The notes below the pieces were generated by a model that was given only the letters and a program-made list of their open reading frames with translations, had not been told where the DNA came from and did not search any database. The position numbers and the translations under genes are program-made. From Pseudomonas cremoris (lineage in GTDB: Bacteria > Pseudomonadota > Gammaproteobacteria > Pseudomonadales > Pseudomonadaceae), in assembly GCF_014230465.1 (NCBI RefSeq), contig NZ_JAAXCY010000004.1, positions 1 to 64,000 of the forward strand: DNA of 64,000 nucleotides, given 5' to 3'. Every line of letters begins with the position of its first letter. Positions within the stretch are counted from its first letter, which is position 1. Shown piece after piece: positions 61,223 through 64,000 of the stretch.

Positions 61223-64000
61223 TTACAGGCTGGAAATCCGCGCATGTTGCTCCGCCAGTTTGCCCAAGGCTTGTTCAGCCTCAGCCAGCTTGGCGCGTTC
61301 CTTGTCGATCACTTCGGCTGGCGCCTTGTCGACGAACGCCGCGTTGGACAGCTTGCCGCCCACTCGCTGCACTTCGCCTTGCAGGCGTGCAATTTCCTTG
61401 TCGAGTCGGGCCAGTTCGGCACCCTTGTCGATCAGGCCAGCCATTGGCACCAGCACTTCCATCTCGCCGACCAGAGCGGTAGCGGACAGTGGCGCTTCAG
61501 CATCAGCCGCTAATACGGTGATGGATTCCAGCTTCGCCAGCTTTTTGAGTAGCGCATCGTTCTCAGCGAGACGACGCTGGTCTTCGGCACTGGCGTTCTT
61601 TACAAACACCGCCAATGGCTTGCCCGGACCGATGTTCATCTCGGCGCGGATGTTGCGCGTGCCGAGCATCAGGGTCTTGAGCCATTCGATATCGCTTTCG
61701 GCGGCCTCATCAATGCGCGCTTCGTTGGCCACTGGCCAAGGTTGCAGCATGATGGTCTTGCCTTCGATACCGGCCAGCGGCGCCAGGCGCTGCCAGATTT
61801 CTTCGGTGATGAACGGCATGAACGGATGCGCCAGGCGCAGGGCCACTTCCAGCACGCGTACCAGGGTGCGACGGGTGCCGCGCTGGCGTTCGATCGGCGC
61901 GTTTTCATCCCACAGCACGGGCTTGGACAGTTCCAGGTACCAGTCGCAGTATTGGTTCCAGATGAACTCGTACAGGGCCTGTGCGGCCAGGTCGAAACGG
62001 AACTGGTCGAGCTGGCGGGTCACTTCGGCTTCGGTGCGCTGCAGCTGCGAGATGATCCAGCGATCGGCCAGGGACAGCTCGACCTCTTCGCCGTTCTGGC
62101 CGCAGTCTTCGCCTTTATCCAGCACGTAGCGTGCGGCGTTCCAGATCTTGTTGCAGAAGTTGCGATAGCCTTCGACGCGGCCCATGTCGAACTTGATGTC
62201 GCGACCGGTGGACGCCAGCGAGCAAAAGGTGAAGCGCAGGGCGTCGGTGCCGTAGCTGGCGATGCCGTCGGCGAACTCGTCGCGGGTCTGCTTCTCGATC
62301 TTCTTCGCCAGTTTTGGCTGCATCAGGCCCGAGGTGCGTTTCTGCACCAGGGTTTCCAGGTCGATGCCGTCGATGATGTCCAGCGGGTCCAGGACGTTGC
62401 CCTTGGACTTGGACATCTTCTGGCCCTGGCCGTCACGTACCAGGCCGTGCACGTACACGGTCTTGAACGGTACCTGCGGGGTGCCGTCCTCGTTCTTCAC
62501 CAGGTGCATGGTCAGCATGATCATCCGGGCAACCCAGAAGAAAATGATGTCGAAACCGGTGACCAGCACGTCGGTAGAGTGGAATTTCTTGAGGAATTCG
62601 GTCTGCTGCGGCCAGCCCAGTGTGGAGAAGGTCCACAGGCCCGAGCTGAACCAGGTGTCCAGTACGTCGTTGTCCTGTTGCAGCGCAACGTCGTCACCGA
62701 GGTTGTGCTTGGCGCGCACTTCGGCTTCGTCGCGGCCTACATAGACCTTGCCCGACTCGTCATACCAGGCTGGAATACGGTGGCCCCACCACAGCTGACG
62801 GCTGATGCACCAATCCTGGATGTCACGCATCCACGAGAAGTACATGTTCTCGTACTGTTTTGGCACGAACTGGATGCGGCCATCTTCCACGGCAGCGATG
62901 GCAGGTTCTGCCAGCGGCTTGGTGGAGACATACCACTGGTCGGTCAGCCAAGGCTCGATGATGGTGCCAGAGCGGTCGCCCTTCGGCACTTTCAGGCCGT
63001 GGTCGTCAACGCTCACCAGCAAACCGGCGGCGTCGAAGGCGGCAACGATCTGCTTGCGCGCTTCGAAACGGTCGAGGCCGGCGTATTCGGCCGGGATCTT
63101 GCCGTCGATGCTTTCGTTCAGCGTGCCGTCCAGGTTGAACACCTGGCAGGCGGGCAGCACGGCGGCGTTCTTGTCGAAGATGTTCAGCAGCGGCAGGTTG
63201 TGACGCTTGCCGACTTCGTAGTCGTTGAAATCGTGGGCCGGGGTGATTTTCACGCAGCCGGTGCCGAATTCAGGGTCGCAGTAGTCGTCAGCGATGATCG
63301 GGATGCGACGGCCAACCAGTGGCAATTCGACGAATTTGCCGATCAGTGCCTGGTAGCGTTCATCGCTCGGGTTAACGGCAACGGCGGCGTCGCCGAGCAT
63401 GGTTTCCGGACGCGTGGTGGCGACGATCAGGTAGTCGTTGCCCTCGGCAGTCTTGGCGCCGTCAGCCAGCGGATACTTGAGGTTCCATAGGAAACCTTTT
63501 TCGTCGTGGTTTTCCACTTCGAGGTCGGAAATCGCCGTGTGCAACTTGGTGTCCCAGTTGACCAGACGCTTGCCGCGGTAGATCAGGCCGTCTTCATGCA
63601 GGCGCACGAAGGCTTCTTTCACGGCTTCTGACAGGCCGTCGTCCATGGTGAAGCGCTCGCGGCTCCAGTCAACGGACGAGCCCAGGCGACGGATCTGACG
63701 GCTGATGTTGCCGCCGGACTGGTCTTTCCATTCCCAGATTTTTTCCAGGAATTTCTCACGGCCCAGGTCGTGACGGCTCTGGCCGGTGGCTTCAAGTTGG
63801 CGTTCCACCAGCATCTGGGTGGCGATACCGGCGTGGTCGGTGCCCGGTTGCCACAGGGTGTTGCGGCCCTGCATGCGGCGGAAACGGATCAACGCATCCA
63901 TGATTGCATTGTTGAAGCCATGGCCCATGTGCAGGCTGCCAGTGACGTTCGGTGGCGGAATCATGATGGTGTAGGAATCGCCCGCGCCTTGCGGGGCGAA
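61223..64000 (-). CDS. valS: Valyl-tRNA synthetase (5' end outside window)
   Basis: 925 codons of the C-terminal and central protein; the frame is open at the window end, so about 20-30 N-terminal residues are missing. Charges tRNA-Val and edits mischarged threonine. The class I motifs are seen: HMGHG (the HIGH box) near the visible start and KMSKSKGN. The editing domain ([19 protein letters not shown]) lies between. The C-terminal coiled-coil arm ([19 protein letters not shown]) is typical for ValS. Neighbouring rlmF and yejK agree with Pseudomonas gene order. Confidence 0.96.
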   Translation of the reverse strand, partial: FAPQGAGDSYTIMIPPPNVTGSLHMGHGFNNAIMDALIRFRRMQGRNTLWQPGTDHAGIATQMLVERQLEATGQSRHDLGREKFLEKIWEWKDQSGGNISRQIRRLGSSVDWSRERFTMDDGLSEAVKEAFVRLHEDGLIYRGKRLVNWDTKLHTAISDLEVENHDEKGFLWNLKYPLADGAKTAEGNDYLIVATTRPETMLGDAAVAVNPSDERYQALIGKFVELPLVGRRIPIIADDYCDPEFGTGCVKITPAHDFNDYEVGKRHNLPLLNIFDKNAAVLPACQVFNLDGTLNESIDGKIPAEYAGLDRFEARKQIVAAFDAAGLLVSVDDHGLKVPKGDRSGTIIEPWLTDQWYVSTKPLAEPAIAAVEDGRIQFVPKQYENMYFSWMRDIQDWCISRQLWWGHRIPAWYDESGKVYVGRDEAEVRAKHNLGDDVALQQDNDVLDTWFSSGLWTFSTLGWPQQTEFLKKFHSTDVLVTGFDIIFFWVARMIMLTMHLVKNEDGTPQVPFKTVYVHGLVRDGQGQKMSKSKGNVLDPLDIIDGIDLETLVQKRTSGLMQPKLAKKIEKQTRDEFADGIASYGTDALRFTFCSLASTGRDIKFDMGRVEGYRNFCNKIWNAARYVLDKGEDCGQNGEEVELSLADRWIISQLQRTEAEVTRQLDQFRFDLAAQALYEFIWNQYCDWYLELSKPVLWDENAPIERQRGTRRTLVRVLEVALRLAHPFMPFITEEIWQRLAPLAGIEGKTIMLQPWPVANEARIDEAAESDIEWLKTLMLGTRNIRAEMNIGPGKPLAVFVKNASAEDQRRLAENDALLKKLAKLESITVLAADAEAPLSATALVGEMEVLVPMAGLIDKGAELARLDKEIARLQGEVQRVGGKLSNAAFVDKAPAEVIDKERAKLAEAEQALGKLAEQHARISSL

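Noticed and set aside
61742..63490. A 582-codon plus-strand frame inside valS
   Set aside because: It is the complementary frame of valS, with no start signal and no recognisable domain.

Overview
The window looks like a chromosomal segment of a fluorescent Pseudomonas (P. fluorescens group). The evidence is the high-GC codon use, the REPIN-type palindromes built on a GTGGGAGC(G/T)GGCTTGC core, the aapJQMP amino-acid transporter, the hmgR-hmgABC homogentisate locus, fecIRA, and the yejK-HU-rlmF-valS order. Almost every stretch is coding. I see no rRNA, tRNA, CRISPR array, prophage or insertion sequence.

Layout. 1-7.3 kb: the 5' end of a type VI spike gene (vgrG, cut by the window edge), a degenerate secreted polysaccharide deacetylase, a PIN-PhoH ATPase, moaCDE for molybdopterin, the RNA helicase rhlB and a carboxylesterase. 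7.4-11.9 kb: aapJQMP behind a good sigma-54 promoter. 11.9-12.7 kb: an mqsRA toxin-antitoxin pair with its operator. 12.8-14.1 kb: a CynX/NimT-type exporter.

14.1-26.8 kb: a large chaperone-usher pilus locus of DUF1120 type. It has a chaperone, an usher, a two-domain putative tip protein and nine single-domain DUF1120 subunits, seven in the minus-strand operon and two on the plus strand. Between the two arms lie a receiver-Hpt protein and a NarL-type response regulator. This is the most unusual system in the window.

26.9-33.7 kb: small enzymes, then an orphan STN-containing TonB receptor coupled to a periplasmic YncE-like propeller, then PBP4. 33.7-39.4 kb: the hmgR/hmgABC homogentisate pathway plus an aromatic-acid MFS permease. 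39.4-47.6 kb: a SirB1-family protein, a leucine-dehydrogenase-like enzyme lacking the usual catalytic lysine, SOS-controlled yebG, psiE, the serine permease/deaminase pair sdaC-sdaA with a divergent LysR regulator, and an HPF-like ribosome factor. 47.6-50.1 kb: a drug-exporter MFS and its divergent LysR regulator.

50.1-57.9 kb is an iron region. The ferric-citrate system fecIRA is divergent, across a Fur-like box, from DUF3649-PepSY-DUF3325 and a second ECF sigma/FecR pair that has no receptor gene beside it. 57.9-64 kb: a membrane-anchored glutaredoxin, yejK, an HU protein, rlmF and most of valS. Five REPINs (three sequence types) sit in intergenic spaces.
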